Source: CALEAR01 sp035301485
GTDB taxonomy: Bacteria; Pseudomonadota; Gammaproteobacteria; Pseudomonadales; Alcanivoracaceae
Length of the DNA: 15,795 nucleotides
Assembly (NCBI GenBank): GCA_035301485.1
Contig: DATGUF010000035.1
Location: 1-15,795, forward strand
Reading direction: 5' to 3'
The position numbers and the translations under genes were made by a program. Positions 1 to 6,823 of this stretch are shown piece after piece. Below the pieces are notes generated by a model, which searched no databases, had not been told where the DNA came from, and saw only the letters and a list, made by a program, of their open reading frames with translations. Position 1 is the stretch's first letter, and each line of letters opens with the position of its first letter.

Positions 1-40
1 TACCACTTAATTCATGCTCAGCTATCAAATCGCAATTAAC

Positions 41-59
41 TTCATTACTAGGTAATGAA
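41..59 (-). other. Hairpin in the distal rrn leader
   Basis: TTCATTAC, a 3-nt loop and GTAATGAA form a perfect 8-bp stem. It lies downstream of boxA in the transcript, ahead of the expected 16S gene. It may take part in leader folding or processing; no function can be shown from the sequence alone. Confidence 0.5.
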
Positions 60-127
60 TTGAAACTTGCTCTGATGCTGATAATAACTACTCAAGCACA
101 GAACAGGTCCCACACGTTTGTCTGTCT

Positions 128-143
128 AATTGTTAAAGAGCGC
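128..143 (-). promoter_or_regulatory. boxA antitermination element of the rrn leader
   Basis: The minus strand reads GCGCTCTTTAACAATT, matching the rrn boxA core (TGCTCTTTAACA in E. coli) at all but one base. It is followed by AGACAGACAA and GTGTGGG, as in E. coli leaders. boxA RNA binds NusB-NusE to make rRNA transcription resistant to Rho. Confidence 0.88.
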
Positions 144-159
144 CGAGACCGTGGTCTCG
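144..159 (-). other. Perfect 16-bp palindrome (hairpin) in the rrn leader
   Basis: CGAGACCGTGGTCTCG is a perfect inverted repeat. It lies between the promoter and boxA, where a boxB-like hairpin often occurs in rrn leaders. A second hairpin, CGGGG-TAGTG-CCCCG, lies just upstream in the transcript (169-183). Confidence 0.6.
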
Positions 160-197
160 CTCAACCTTCGGGGTAGTGCCCCGTGGTGAGGCCGCTC

Positions 198-225
198 ATT
201 CTACTGATTGGCGACCCCCTGTCAA
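198..225 (-). promoter_or_regulatory. rRNA operon P1-type promoter
   Basis: On the minus strand there is a perfect -35 (TTGACA, 220-225), a 16-bp spacer and a -10 of TAGAAT (198-203). The expected start is near 191, followed by a GC-rich discriminator (GAGCGGCC), which is typical of stringently controlled rRNA promoters. Directly upstream lies an A/T-rich block (about 230-280) that fits UP elements. The sequence match is strong; growth-rate control is inferred from the family. Confidence 0.88.
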
Positions 226-229
226 ACGT

Positions 230-280
230 TTTTTTAAACTTTCTTTCTGACCGTTTAAAATTTAGCCAGAGCGTTTAAAA
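230..280 (-). promoter_or_regulatory. UP-element-like A/T tracts upstream of the rRNA promoter
   Basis: Three TTTAAA cores lie at 233-238, 254-259 and 274-279, spaced 21 and 20 bp apart, i.e. about two helical turns. Relative to the predicted start near 191 they are at about -45, -65 and -85. Each is preceded by CGT on the plus strand, two of them as CGTTTAAAA. The RNA polymerase alpha-CTD binds such A/T-rich sites upstream of rRNA promoters, and the phasing would keep them on one DNA face. Fis sites are possible but none was assigned. Confidence 0.6.
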
Positions 281-305
281 GAGCATCATTAAGATCAAAA
301 ACCCA

Positions 306-1505
306 TCACTTAATGATGACCTTAGCAATTCGACGCCTTCCTGCCTGGATAACCTTCGAATCGCCGGGGGCAAGTATAAGACTTTCCTCAGCCTGTTGTC
401 CATCTATATATACTGCACCACGTTTTAACACGTCTTTCGCCGCACTACTGTTATGCGCCAAGCCTGCCATACGGAGCACTTGCACCAATAAGAGCGGTTT
501 TCCTTCTGGCGCTTCAACGACTACTTCAGGAACATCCTCTGGGATTTCGCCAAGCGCTATTTGGTTTCCTGCTGAACGCGGTGCAGCTTCTGCCGCTGCT
601 TCACTATGAAAACGCGCCACTAGCTCATGCGCCAATTTCTTCTTGGCTTCTTGTGGTGAGCCAAGCTCAGCAGCTTCTTTCTTCAACTGCTCTATTTCTT
701 CTATCGGCTTAAAGCTTAATAGCTCAAAATAACGCCATACGAGTTCATCCGGTACAGATAATAACTTACGGTACATTTCACCCGGTGCATCGGTAACACC
801 CACATAGTTACCTAAAGACTTAGACATCTTCTGCACACCATCTAACCCTTCAAGCAAAGGCACCGTAATACATACTTGTGATGACTGACCATAATGGCGC
901 TGCAGTGTGCGCCCCATGAGCAAGTTGAACTTTTGGTCTGTTCCGCCAAATTCAATATCAGCTTCCAGCGCTACAGAGTCATAGCCCTGTATAAGAGGGT
1001 ATAAAAACTCGTGTATTGCGATCGCCTGCTCACTTTCATATCGCTTAGCAAAATCATCGCGCTCTAGCATTCTCGCTACGGTGTACTTTCCTGCTAACTG
1101 AATTAACTGATCCGCACCTAACTTAGACATCCACTCAGAGTTAAAACGCACCTCTGTTTTAGCAGGGTCAAGAATTTTAAACACTTGCTCTTTATATGTT
1201 TCTGCATTCGCCAACACTTCTTCACGGCTTAGAGGAGGCCTAGTTGCGCTTTTGCCACTTGGGTCGCCTATCATTCCTGTAAAATCACCGATGAGAAAAA
1301 GAACGGTGTGCCCAAGATCTTGAAATTGACGCAATTTATTAATAAGCACGGTGTGGCCTAGGTGTAAATCAGGCGCAGTGGGATCGAACCCTGCTTTGAT
1401 TCGAAGTGTACGCCCAAGCGCTAGCTTCTCACGCAAATCATCTTCTTGAATAATTTCTTCTGTGCCCCGACGGATTAACTCCATAGTTGCATCAATGTCA
1501 GTCAT
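306..1505 (-). CDS. tyrS: Tyrosyl-tRNA synthetase
   Basis: TyrRS charges tRNA-Tyr with tyrosine in the cytoplasm. The 399-residue protein has the class I signature HLGH at 48-51, a binding-pocket segment around GGTDQKFN (187-194), and the second signature KMSKS at 226-230. The C-terminus (about 334-399) is an S4-type RNA-binding domain. The KMSKS form and length fit the TyrZ-like branch common in Pseudomonas-type bacteria rather than the E. coli form, which has a degenerate KFGKT. The ATG start has a good AAGGA site about 7 nt upstream. The gene reads towards the rRNA promoter with no obvious hairpin plus T-run terminator in the roughly 80 bp between them. Function is certain; the subfamily label is from memory of the motifs. 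Confidence 0.97.
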   Translation of the reverse strand: MTDIDATMELIRRGTEEIIQEDDLREKLALGRTLRIKAGFDPTAPDLHLGHTVLINKLRQFQDLGHTVLFLIGDFTGMIGDPSGKSATRPPLSREEVLANAETYKEQVFKILDPAKTEVRFNSEWMSKLGADQLIQLAGKYTVARMLERDDFAKRYESEQAIAIHEFLYPLIQGYDSVALEADIEFGGTDQKFNLLMGRTLQRHYGQSSQVCITVPLLEGLDGVQKMSKSLGNYVGVTDAPGEMYRKLLSVPDELVWRYFELLSFKPIEEIEQLKKEAAELGSPQEAKKKLAHELVARFHSEAAAEAAPRSAGNQIALGEIPEDVPEVVVEAPEGKPLLLVQVLRMAGLAHNSSAAKDVLKRGAVYIDGQQAEESLILAPGDSKVIQAGRRRIAKVIIK

Positions 1506-1606
1506 TGCTTTTTCCTTTACTTTTCACTTTGCTATGCGTTTCGTATAAATGCCGATTTAAAATGTTTGCGTATTGTATCAGCTTAACGTGCAGTTGCTCT
1601 TATTTT

Positions 1607-1635
1607 TTGCCATGCTCTAGCTCTGCGCTGATAAA
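1607..1635 (+). promoter_or_regulatory. Predicted anmK promoter
   Basis: TTGCCA (1607-1612), a 17-bp spacer and GATAAA (1630-1635) form a good sigma-70-type promoter with an expected start near 1642. It overlaps the upstream ATG at 1635, so that codon would not be in the transcript. This supports starting anmK at 1653. Confidence 0.55.
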
Positions 1636-1641
1636 TGCTAC

Positions 1642-1645
1642 AAGG
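1642..1645 (+). promoter_or_regulatory. Ribosome binding site deciding the anmK start
   Basis: AAGG lies 7 nt before the ATG at 1653. The alternative ATG at 1635 has no recognisable site upstream. Confidence 0.55.
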
Positions 1646-1652
1646 CCACTTT

Positions 1653-2747
1653 ATGGATACACCTAAAAAACACTATATAGGCATCATGTCTGGCACTAGC
1701 CTGGATGGTATTGATACGGTTCTGACCGAAATAACATCAGAGCACTGCACGGTGATTGCCCACCATGCTTGCGAATTCCCAGCTAACTTAAAAAAAGAGC
1801 TACAGAGTTTATGCTCTCCTACCAATAATGAAATTCAACGCCTTGGGGTGGCTGAAGCCAAACTCGCCAAGTGCTACGCCGACGCTGTCAACGCTTTGCT
1901 GCATAAGCAACAGTTTCCTTTTCAAGACATTGCAGCTATTGGTTGCCATGGCCAAACTTTACGCCACCACCCCGAACTTGGCTTTTCATTACAAGCCAAC
2001 AACCCCGCAGCTCTAGCTGCTTACACCAATATCCCTGTAGTGGCTGACTTTCGCAGGGGAGATATAGCACTTGGTGGGCAAGGTGCACCCTTAGTGCCGA
2101 AATTCCATTTGCATCAGTTTGGAAAGATAGGTGCACACCGAGCTATTTTAAACCTAGGTGGCATTGCCAACATTTCTCTATTAACAGGCCAAACACTTTC
2201 CCTTGGCTTCGACACCGGCCCTGCCAATTTGCTGCTAGATGCTTGGTGCTTGCGACACACGCAAAAACCTTACGATAACAAGGGTGCATGGGCGCGTAGC
2301 GGACGCCTCTTACCAGAACTATTGCAACGCTTGCTAACCGACGCTTACTTTTCTTTACCTGCACCCAAGAGCACGGGCCGCGAGCACTTTAATATGGCAT
2401 GGTTAGAAACCCACCTTACAGGCAACGAAAACCCTCAAGATGTACAACACACACTCGCGCATCTTACGGCCAAAACAGTGGCTGATAGTTTATCTGTATA
2501 CAAGGTAGACGAAGTGATTGCATGCGGAGGGGGCGCCCACAACTCTTTTACACTGGAGTTACTGGCGCATTACTTGCCAACTAGCCATGTGGTGACCTCA
2601 AACAAATACGGCATTGCCCCCGAACAAGTGGAGGCTGCCGCATTTGCGTGGCTTGCATGGGCAAGAGTTAATAATGTAAGCGGTAATGCTAGAGAGGCAA
2701 CAGGTGCAAGCAGGGAGCTAGCACTAGGGGGGTTATACTTACCTTAA
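1653..2747 (+). CDS. anmK: Anhydro-N-acetylmuramic acid kinase
   Basis: AnmK phosphorylates and hydrates 1,6-anhydro-MurNAc to MurNAc-6-phosphate in cytoplasmic peptidoglycan recycling. From the ATG at 1653 the protein has 364 residues, close to the family's usual 360-370. It shows the ATP-binding signature SGTSLDGID (13-21), CHGQTLRHHP (98-107), the ADFRRGDIALGGQGAPLVP stretch (about 131-149), GFDTGPAN (185-192) with the probable catalytic Asp at 187, and a late CGGGAHN motif. An in-frame ATG at 1635 would add six residues, but it lacks a ribosome site and overlaps the predicted -10. Its TAA stop lies in the TTAA that also holds the stop of convergent erpA. In Pseudomonas I recall the same anmK-tyrS-erpA neighbourhood. 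Confidence 0.96.
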   Translation: MDTPKKHYIGIMSGTSLDGIDTVLTEITSEHCTVIAHHACEFPANLKKELQSLCSPTNNEIQRLGVAEAKLAKCYADAVNALLHKQQFPFQDIAAIGCHGQTLRHHPELGFSLQANNPAALAAYTNIPVVADFRRGDIALGGQGAPLVPKFHLHQFGKIGAHRAILNLGGIANISLLTGQTLSLGFDTGPANLLLDAWCLRHTQKPYDNKGAWARSGRLLPELLQRLLTDAYFSLPAPKSTGREHFNMAWLETHLTGNENPQDVQHTLAHLTAKTVADSLSVYKVDEVIACGGGAHNSFTLELLAHYLPTSHVVTSNKYGIAPEQVEAAAFAWLAWARVNNVSGNAREATGASRELALGGLYLP

Positions 2748-3082
2748 ATAGCAAATGAGGAACCACACCCACAAGTAGAGGTGGCATTGGGGTTTTGCAC
2801 CACAAAGCGGGAACCCATGAGGCTCTCTTCATAATCCACAGCAGAGCCCGCTAAGTATTGCACACTCATCACATCAATAATCAGTTCAACACCGTTGTTT
2901 TCTACAATGGTGTCGTCTTCTTTGGCTTCTTCATCAAAACTAAACCCATATGAAAAGCCGGAACAGCCACCACCGGTAATATATACGCGCAGTTTTAAAT
3001 TGGGGTTACCCTCTTCATCACGTAACGACCTTACCTTTTGGGCAGCCTGATCTGTGAACAATAATGGAGAAGAATTCGTCAT
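2744..3082 (-). CDS. erpA: A-type iron-sulfur cluster insertion protein ErpA
   Basis: ErpA is an A-type carrier that hands Fe-S clusters to apo-enzymes, including those of isoprenoid synthesis and respiration. The 112-residue protein carries the three family cysteines: C40 in GGGCSGFSYGF, and C104 and C106 in CGCGSS near the C-terminus. The E. coli protein is 114 residues. ErpA is preferred over IscA or SufA because of the length, the N-terminal lead-in and the argC/anmK context, although the three are close paralogues. A modest AGGG lies about 8 nt ahead of the ATG. The gene is 108 bp downstream of the coiled-coil gene on the same strand and may share its transcript or have its own promoter. 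Confidence 0.93.
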   Translation of the reverse strand: MTNSSPLLFTDQAAQKVRSLRDEEGNPNLKLRVYITGGGCSGFSYGFSFDEEAKEDDTIVENNGVELIIDVMSVQYLAGSAVDYEESLMGSRFVVQNPNATSTCGCGSSFAI

Positions 3083-3190
3083 GTATTTAGCCCTATAAAG
3101 AATAAAGTGGCATGTAGCTCGTTTACTTACTGTAACACAAATGACAGTAGCGCTTGTTTCTATATGATGGCGCCAGCTTGATTTTCAAGC

Positions 3191-3889
3191 CTAACCACGA
3201 TGTTCCCATTTAAAAAACTGAGTCACCGAAGCTCCATTCGCACCTGCTTGCTTGGCAATAACACGAACGTTTTCAGGCTCAAAACCTTCAGGCAATTTTA
3301 AACGCCCTTCAAGTTCTTGAAAATAGCGAAATTCAAAACCCAGCTTTGTGCCTCCATCGAGCATGACATCTTGCAGGCCAAGCTCTACCTTTTCGCCCTC
3401 TCTTTCGCCAACAATAATTAGCGTGATATCACCATCGATTTGTTTGTATTCATTACTGAGCTGCGCCAGCATCAGTTGAAACTCAAACGCACCACTCTCT
3501 TCTAGCGGTTTGATAATGAAACGCTCCACTGATAATCCGTAGGCAGATTGGCCGCCACCAAGAACGTGTTTGTAAAAACTGGAAGCTTTTTCAAGCTCTA
3601 CGATTTGCTCTCGGTATTCTTTCAGCTCTTGCCGGATATTTTCTTGAGCCCGCTCGGATATTTCAGCATCTGTTTGATACACCACAATTTCACGCTTGAC
3701 CTCTGCCAAGCGCTTTTCCAATTGCCCGATGCGCTGCAAGAGCAGCTCTTGGCCACTTTGGTGCCCGACAAACCCATATTGCGCACCAATAAAGTAACCT
3801 AGAGCGACCGCCACTGCTAACAACAACACTCGCGAGATACGTTTAAACTGCCCTGCTTCCTTGCTATTAGTTTCTGGCGGCTTCGTCAT
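3191..3889 (-). CDS. DUF6776-like single-pass membrane protein with coiled coil
   Basis: This 232-residue protein has no known function. A short Lys/Arg-bearing cytoplasmic N-terminus is followed by one membrane helix (about 20-40), a charged heptad-like region likely to form a coiled coil (about 46-105), and a mixed alpha/beta C-terminal domain (about 113-232) with IDGDITLIIVGE and FEFRYFQELEGRL stretches. The layout suggests an inner-membrane protein with coiled coil and globular part in the periplasm. I recall proteins of this shape, labelled DUF6776, beside argC and erpA in Pseudomonas relatives; the label is from memory. Its AGG ribosome site overlaps the argC stop (TAAGG), leaving 8 nt between the two genes, so it is translated from the argC message. 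Resemblance to septal or secretion-linked coiled-coil proteins is only general. Confidence 0.75.
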   Translation of the reverse strand: MTKPPETNSKEAGQFKRISRVLLLAVAVALGYFIGAQYGFVGHQSGQELLLQRIGQLEKRLAEVKREIVVYQTDAEISERAQENIRQELKEYREQIVELEKASSFYKHVLGGGQSAYGLSVERFIIKPLEESGAFEFQLMLAQLSNEYKQIDGDITLIIVGEREGEKVELGLQDVMLDGGTKLGFEFRYFQELEGRLKLPEGFEPENVRVIAKQAGANGASVTQFFKWEHRG

Positions 3890-3897
3890 ATTTTACC

Positions 3898-4950
3898 TTA
3901 TGGCAGCAGCGCAGGAGCTGTTAACCCTGCCTGCTCATCAAGCCCCAGCATAAGGTTCATGCACTGAATGGCCTGCCCTGACGCACCTTTGGTGAGGTTA
4001 TCTATCACCGACAACACCACGAGTGTATTGCGCCCTCTTGGCCTATGCAGCGCGATGCGGCACATGTTAGAGCCCTTTACAGAGCGAGTTTGAGGATGGC
4101 TTCCCCACGGCATCACGTCTACGAAGGGGCTGTCCGCATAAAACGCTTCGAACATTTTTTGTATGGCCTCGTTGCTCATTGTTGAATCAGCCAATTGCCC
4201 ATACAAGGTAGCTTGAATACCTCGAATCATAGGCACCAAGTGAGGCACAAAAGTTACTTGGGTGGGTTTGCCCGCCGCAATGGATAAGCCTTGCTCTATT
4301 TCTGGGGTATGACGATGCCCCGAAGCGCCGTAAGAGCTATAGCTGTCGCCAGCCTCTGCTAAGAGCATGTTAATTTTAGCTTGCCTACCTGCACCACTCA
4401 CACCAGTAGCCGCATTCGCAATAAGCGCTTCTTCTTTTAGCACCCCATTCGCCAACAAAGGCCAAAAGCCCAATTGAACAGAAGTTGGGTAACAGCCCGC
4501 ACAAGCCACTAGTTGCGCCGCCTTAATTTCGTTACGGTTAATTTCAGGCAAACCATAAACGGCTTGGGGAATAAGCTCTGGGCACACATGTTTTTCGTTG
4601 TACCACTCTTCCCATACCGCCACGTCTTTCAAACGGAAATCAGCCGATAAATCCACCACTCGCACACCCGCCTGAATAAGCTCAGGCATCATCTTCATGG
4701 AAACGTTATGGGGCGTGGCGAAGAAAACGATATCACATTGCGTAAGAGTAGCTATATCAGGCTCAACGAAGCGAAGATCAGTATGGCCTCTCAAGTTAGG
4801 AAACATGTCGGCAAGTGCTGTACCCGCATCACTGCGCGAGGTAGCAATTTCCACACTTACGTGCGGATGGGCACTTAACAGGCGCATGAGTTCTACGCCG
4901 GTATAGCCCGTAGCACCAACAATACCTACTTTATACTGCTTCGTTGACAT
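3898..4950 (-). CDS. argC: N-acetyl-gamma-glutamyl-phosphate reductase
   Basis: ArgC reduces N-acetylglutamyl-phosphate to the semialdehyde with NADPH, the third step of arginine synthesis. The 350-residue protein begins with a Rossmann motif, VGIVGATGYTG (8-18). The catalytic cysteine is C153 in ACAGCYPTS, and the SGHRHTPEI segment (210-218) carries the conserved histidines. Length and motifs match the classic long form (type 1, about 340-350 residues). A GGAG site lies about 9 nt before the ATG. A promoter at 4984-5012 drives it leftwards, divergent from hemJ. The downstream coiled-coil gene starts 8 nt after its stop. Confidence 0.96.
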   Translation of the reverse strand: MSTKQYKVGIVGATGYTGVELMRLLSAHPHVSVEIATSRSDAGTALADMFPNLRGHTDLRFVEPDIATLTQCDIVFFATPHNVSMKMMPELIQAGVRVVDLSADFRLKDVAVWEEWYNEKHVCPELIPQAVYGLPEINRNEIKAAQLVACAGCYPTSVQLGFWPLLANGVLKEEALIANAATGVSGAGRQAKINMLLAEAGDSYSSYGASGHRHTPEIEQGLSIAAGKPTQVTFVPHLVPMIRGIQATLYGQLADSTMSNEAIQKMFEAFYADSPFVDVMPWGSHPQTRSVKGSNMCRIALHRPRGRNTLVVLSVIDNLTKGASGQAIQCMNLMLGLDEQAGLTAPALLP

Positions 4951-4983
4951 GCAAACACTCCAAAATTTAATTTTATTAATGGC

Positions 4984-5012
4984 ATGATAGAAACCTAAAC
5001 CTTACGGGGCAA
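4984..5012 (-). promoter_or_regulatory. Predicted argC promoter
   Basis: On the minus strand TTGCCC (5007-5012), a 17-bp spacer and TATCAT (4984-4989) give a good sigma-70 match, with a start near 4977, about 27 nt before the ATG. No ArgR-type operator was recognised with confidence. Confidence 0.55.
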
Positions 5013-5021
5013 GCGAAAGCC

Positions 5022-5049
5022 TGTTTAATTCAAGCGCCCTTGCTATCAT
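5022..5049 (+). promoter_or_regulatory. Predicted hemJ-hemL promoter with extended -10
   Basis: TGC-TATCAT (5041-5049) is a good extended -10. The best -35 partner, TGTTTA (5022-5027, 16-bp spacer), is weak, as is usual for extended -10 promoters. The expected start near 5056 lies after the ATG at 5048, so hemJ should start at 5081. Confidence 0.5.
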
Positions 5050-5068
5050 GTACACCCCACATTTGACC

Positions 5069-5074
5069 AAAGGA
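5069..5074 (+). promoter_or_regulatory. Ribosome binding site deciding the hemJ start
   Basis: AAAGGA ends 6 nt before the ATG at 5081. The ATG at 5048, 33 nt further upstream, has no such site and sits in the predicted -10. Confidence 0.7.
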
Positions 5075-5080
5075 ACGCTA

Positions 5081-5509
5081 ATGAGTTTCCAAATTTTAAA
5101 AACCCTACACCTAGTTAGCATGGTGAGCTGGTTCGCCGCGCTCTTCTATCTTCCGCGCCTTTTCGTTTATCACGCTAGCGCAGAAGACCAAATCAGCCAT
5201 GAACGCTTCATCATTATGGAGCGCAAACTTTACCGCGGCATTATGACACCTGCTATGATCGCCACTATTGTTTTCGGTGTGTGGATGGCCGTTGTTAACT
5301 GGAGCTATCTTAAAACTCAGGGTTGGTTTCACACCAAAATGCTCTTGGCGGTTCTTTTAATTGGTTATCATCACGTATGCTTAGCACATCTAAAACGCTT
5401 CGCGCGTAGCGAAAACACCAAATCTCATGTGTATTTCCGTTGGTTTAACGAAGTTCCCGTTATCTTCCTCTTATTAATGGTTGGTTTAGCGGTTATTCGC
5501 CCTTTCTAA
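5081..5509 (+). CDS. hemJ: Protoporphyrinogen IX oxidase HemJ
   Basis: HemJ oxidises protoporphyrinogen IX to protoporphyrin IX in the inner membrane, the penultimate step of heme synthesis. From the ATG at 5081 the protein has 142 residues, the normal family size. Four membrane helices are visible (about 7-29, 53-73, 84-103, 122-141). Conserved features include H10 and the W-F in HLVSMVSWFAALFYLPRLFVYH, R26, and K86 in GWFHTKMLL. An in-frame ATG at 5048 would add 11 polar residues, but it lacks a ribosome site and overlaps the promoter. hemL follows after 24 bp, so the two likely form a heme-synthesis operon, which fits the heme demand of the cbb3 oxidase further along. HemJ replaces HemG or HemY in many proteobacteria. 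Confidence 0.93.
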   Translation: MSFQILKTLHLVSMVSWFAALFYLPRLFVYHASAEDQISHERFIIMERKLYRGIMTPAMIATIVFGVWMAVVNWSYLKTQGWFHTKMLLAVLLIGYHHVCLAHLKRFARSENTKSHVYFRWFNEVPVIFLLLMVGLAVIRPF

Positions 5510-5533
5510 TTATTCATTAACAAAGGATTATTT

Positions 5534-6823
5534 ATGTCTAAACGTACCCTTTCCAGAGATTTGTACGAACAAGCACAAAAAGTGATTCCAGGTGGCGTAA
5601 ACTCACCTGTGCGTGCTTTCAATGGAGTGAGCGGCACCCCTGTTTTTTTCCAAAAAGGGTTGGGCGCCTACGTATTTGATGCTGATGGCAACCGCTACAT
5701 TGACTACGTTGGCTCTTGGGGCCCGCTTATTTTAGGCCACAATGATGAAGACGTGATCGCAGCTGTGAAAGAAGCTATCGATAATGGCATGACCTTTGGT
5801 GCTCCCACCGAGCTCGAAGTATTAATGGCCACAAAAGTAACAGAGCTCATGCCTTCTATTGAACAGGTTCGAATGGTTAGCTCTGGCACAGAAGCCACCA
5901 TGAGCGCCATTCGCCTGGCCCGCGGCTACACTCAGCGCGACATCATTGTAAAATTTGAAGGCTGCTACCACGGCCATGCAGACAGCTTGTTGGTAAAAGC
6001 AGGTTCTGGTGCGCTAACGCTTGGCGTGCCTAGCTCTCCTGGCGTGCCTGCAGATATTAGCAAATACACTATTACCCTGCCTTTCAACGATATCGGCGCA
6101 GTGGAAGAATGCTTCAAAGAGTATGGCGATAAAATTGCATGCGTTATTGTTGAGCCTGTAGCTGGCAACATGAATTGCATTCCACCAGTGCCTGGCTTTC
6201 TTGAAACATTACGCGAGCAATGCACAGAATTTGGCAGCGTTTTAATTTTAGATGAGGTAATGACAGGTTTCCGAGTTGCACTAGGTGGTGCCCAAGCCCA
6301 CTACGGTATTACACCCGACCTCACCACTCTCGGCAAAGTTATCGGTGGCGGCATGCCAGTGGGTGCTTTTGGTGGACGCAAAGAGATCATGCAACACTTG
6401 GCGCCAGCAGGCCCTGTTTATCAAGCAGGTACTTTATCTGGCAACCCCGTCGCCATGGCTGCCGGCCTTGCCACACTAGAAAAAATTAGCGCACCTGGTT
6501 TTCATGATGAGCTATCTGCAAAAACCAAACGCTTAGTTGATGGCATTGCTGATGCTGCACGCTCGCAAGGCATTGCCCTCGCCACCAACCAAGTAGGGGG
6601 TATGTATGGCTTGTTCTTTACTGACGACACACATATCACTTCTTTCAGCCAGTCCATGGCTTGCGATATAGAACTGTTCAAACGCTTCTTCCACGGTATG
6701 TTGGACCGCGGTATTTACTTGGCGCCTTCTGCGTTCGAAGCAGGCTTCATGTCGGCCGCGCACAGCGATACTGATATTGAAGAAACCATTAACGCCGCGC
6801 GCGAAGTATTCGAACAACTATAA
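5534..6823 (+). CDS. hemL: Glutamate-1-semialdehyde 2,1-aminomutase
   Basis: HemL converts glutamate-1-semialdehyde to 5-aminolevulinate, the entry compound of tetrapyrrole synthesis by the C5 route. The 429-residue PLP enzyme starts with the family hallmark IPGGVNSPVRAF (18-29). It has the SSGTEATMSAIRLAR cofactor-phosphate segment (116-130), YHGHAD (145-150), ILDEVMTGFR (238-247) with the PLP-contacting D240, and the Schiff-base lysine K268 in TTLGKVIGGGMPVGAFGG. The usual length is 426-430. An AAAGGA site lies before the ATG. The TAA stop directly abuts the stop of convergent lpoP with no gap. Confidence 0.97.
   Translation: MSKRTLSRDLYEQAQKVIPGGVNSPVRAFNGVSGTPVFFQKGLGAYVFDADGNRYIDYVGSWGPLILGHNDEDVIAAVKEAIDNGMTFGAPTELEVLMATKVTELMPSIEQVRMVSSGTEATMSAIRLARGYTQRDIIVKFEGCYHGHADSLLVKAGSGALTLGVPSSPGVPADISKYTITLPFNDIGAVEECFKEYGDKIACVIVEPVAGNMNCIPPVPGFLETLREQCTEFGSVLILDEVMTGFRVALGGAQAHYGITPDLTTLGKVIGGGMPVGAFGGRKEIMQHLAPAGPVYQAGTLSGNPVAMAAGLATLEKISAPGFHDELSAKTKRLVDGIADAARSQGIALATNQVGGMYGLFFTDDTHITSFSQSMACDIELFKRFFHGMLDRGIYLAPSAFEAGFMSAAHSDTDIEETINAAREVFEQL

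Larger units (their letters stand above)
1..191 (-). other. Leader region of a ribosomal RNA operon (16S gene lies beyond the left edge)
   Basis: Reading the minus strand from about 191 towards 1, the transcript would begin with a GC-rich start region, pass two hairpins (169-183 and 144-159), a boxA element (about 128-143) and a GTGTGGG-like stretch, and then an AT-rich leader with a perfect 8-bp hairpin (41-59). This order resembles the 5' leader of gammaproteobacterial rrn operons, where boxA recruits the Nus antitermination proteins. No part of 16S rRNA itself is visible. The assignment rests on the boxA match and the promoter, so the 16S gene is an inference. No protein gene is supported in 1-305. 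Confidence 0.82.

Noticed and set aside
313..609. 98-codon plus-strand reading frame
   Set aside because: It lies wholly antisense to the tyrS S4 domain, has no family features, and its start has no ribosome site.
1506..1600. Possible tyrS promoter with TACAAT as -10 on the minus strand
   Set aside because: No acceptable -35 at 16-18 bp was found, so it is not listed as a feature.
3176..3190. 6-bp hairpin (GCTTGA/TCAAGC) just after the DUF6776-like gene
   Set aside because: On the minus strand it is not followed by a T-run and the stem is short and AT-rich, so I do not call a terminator.
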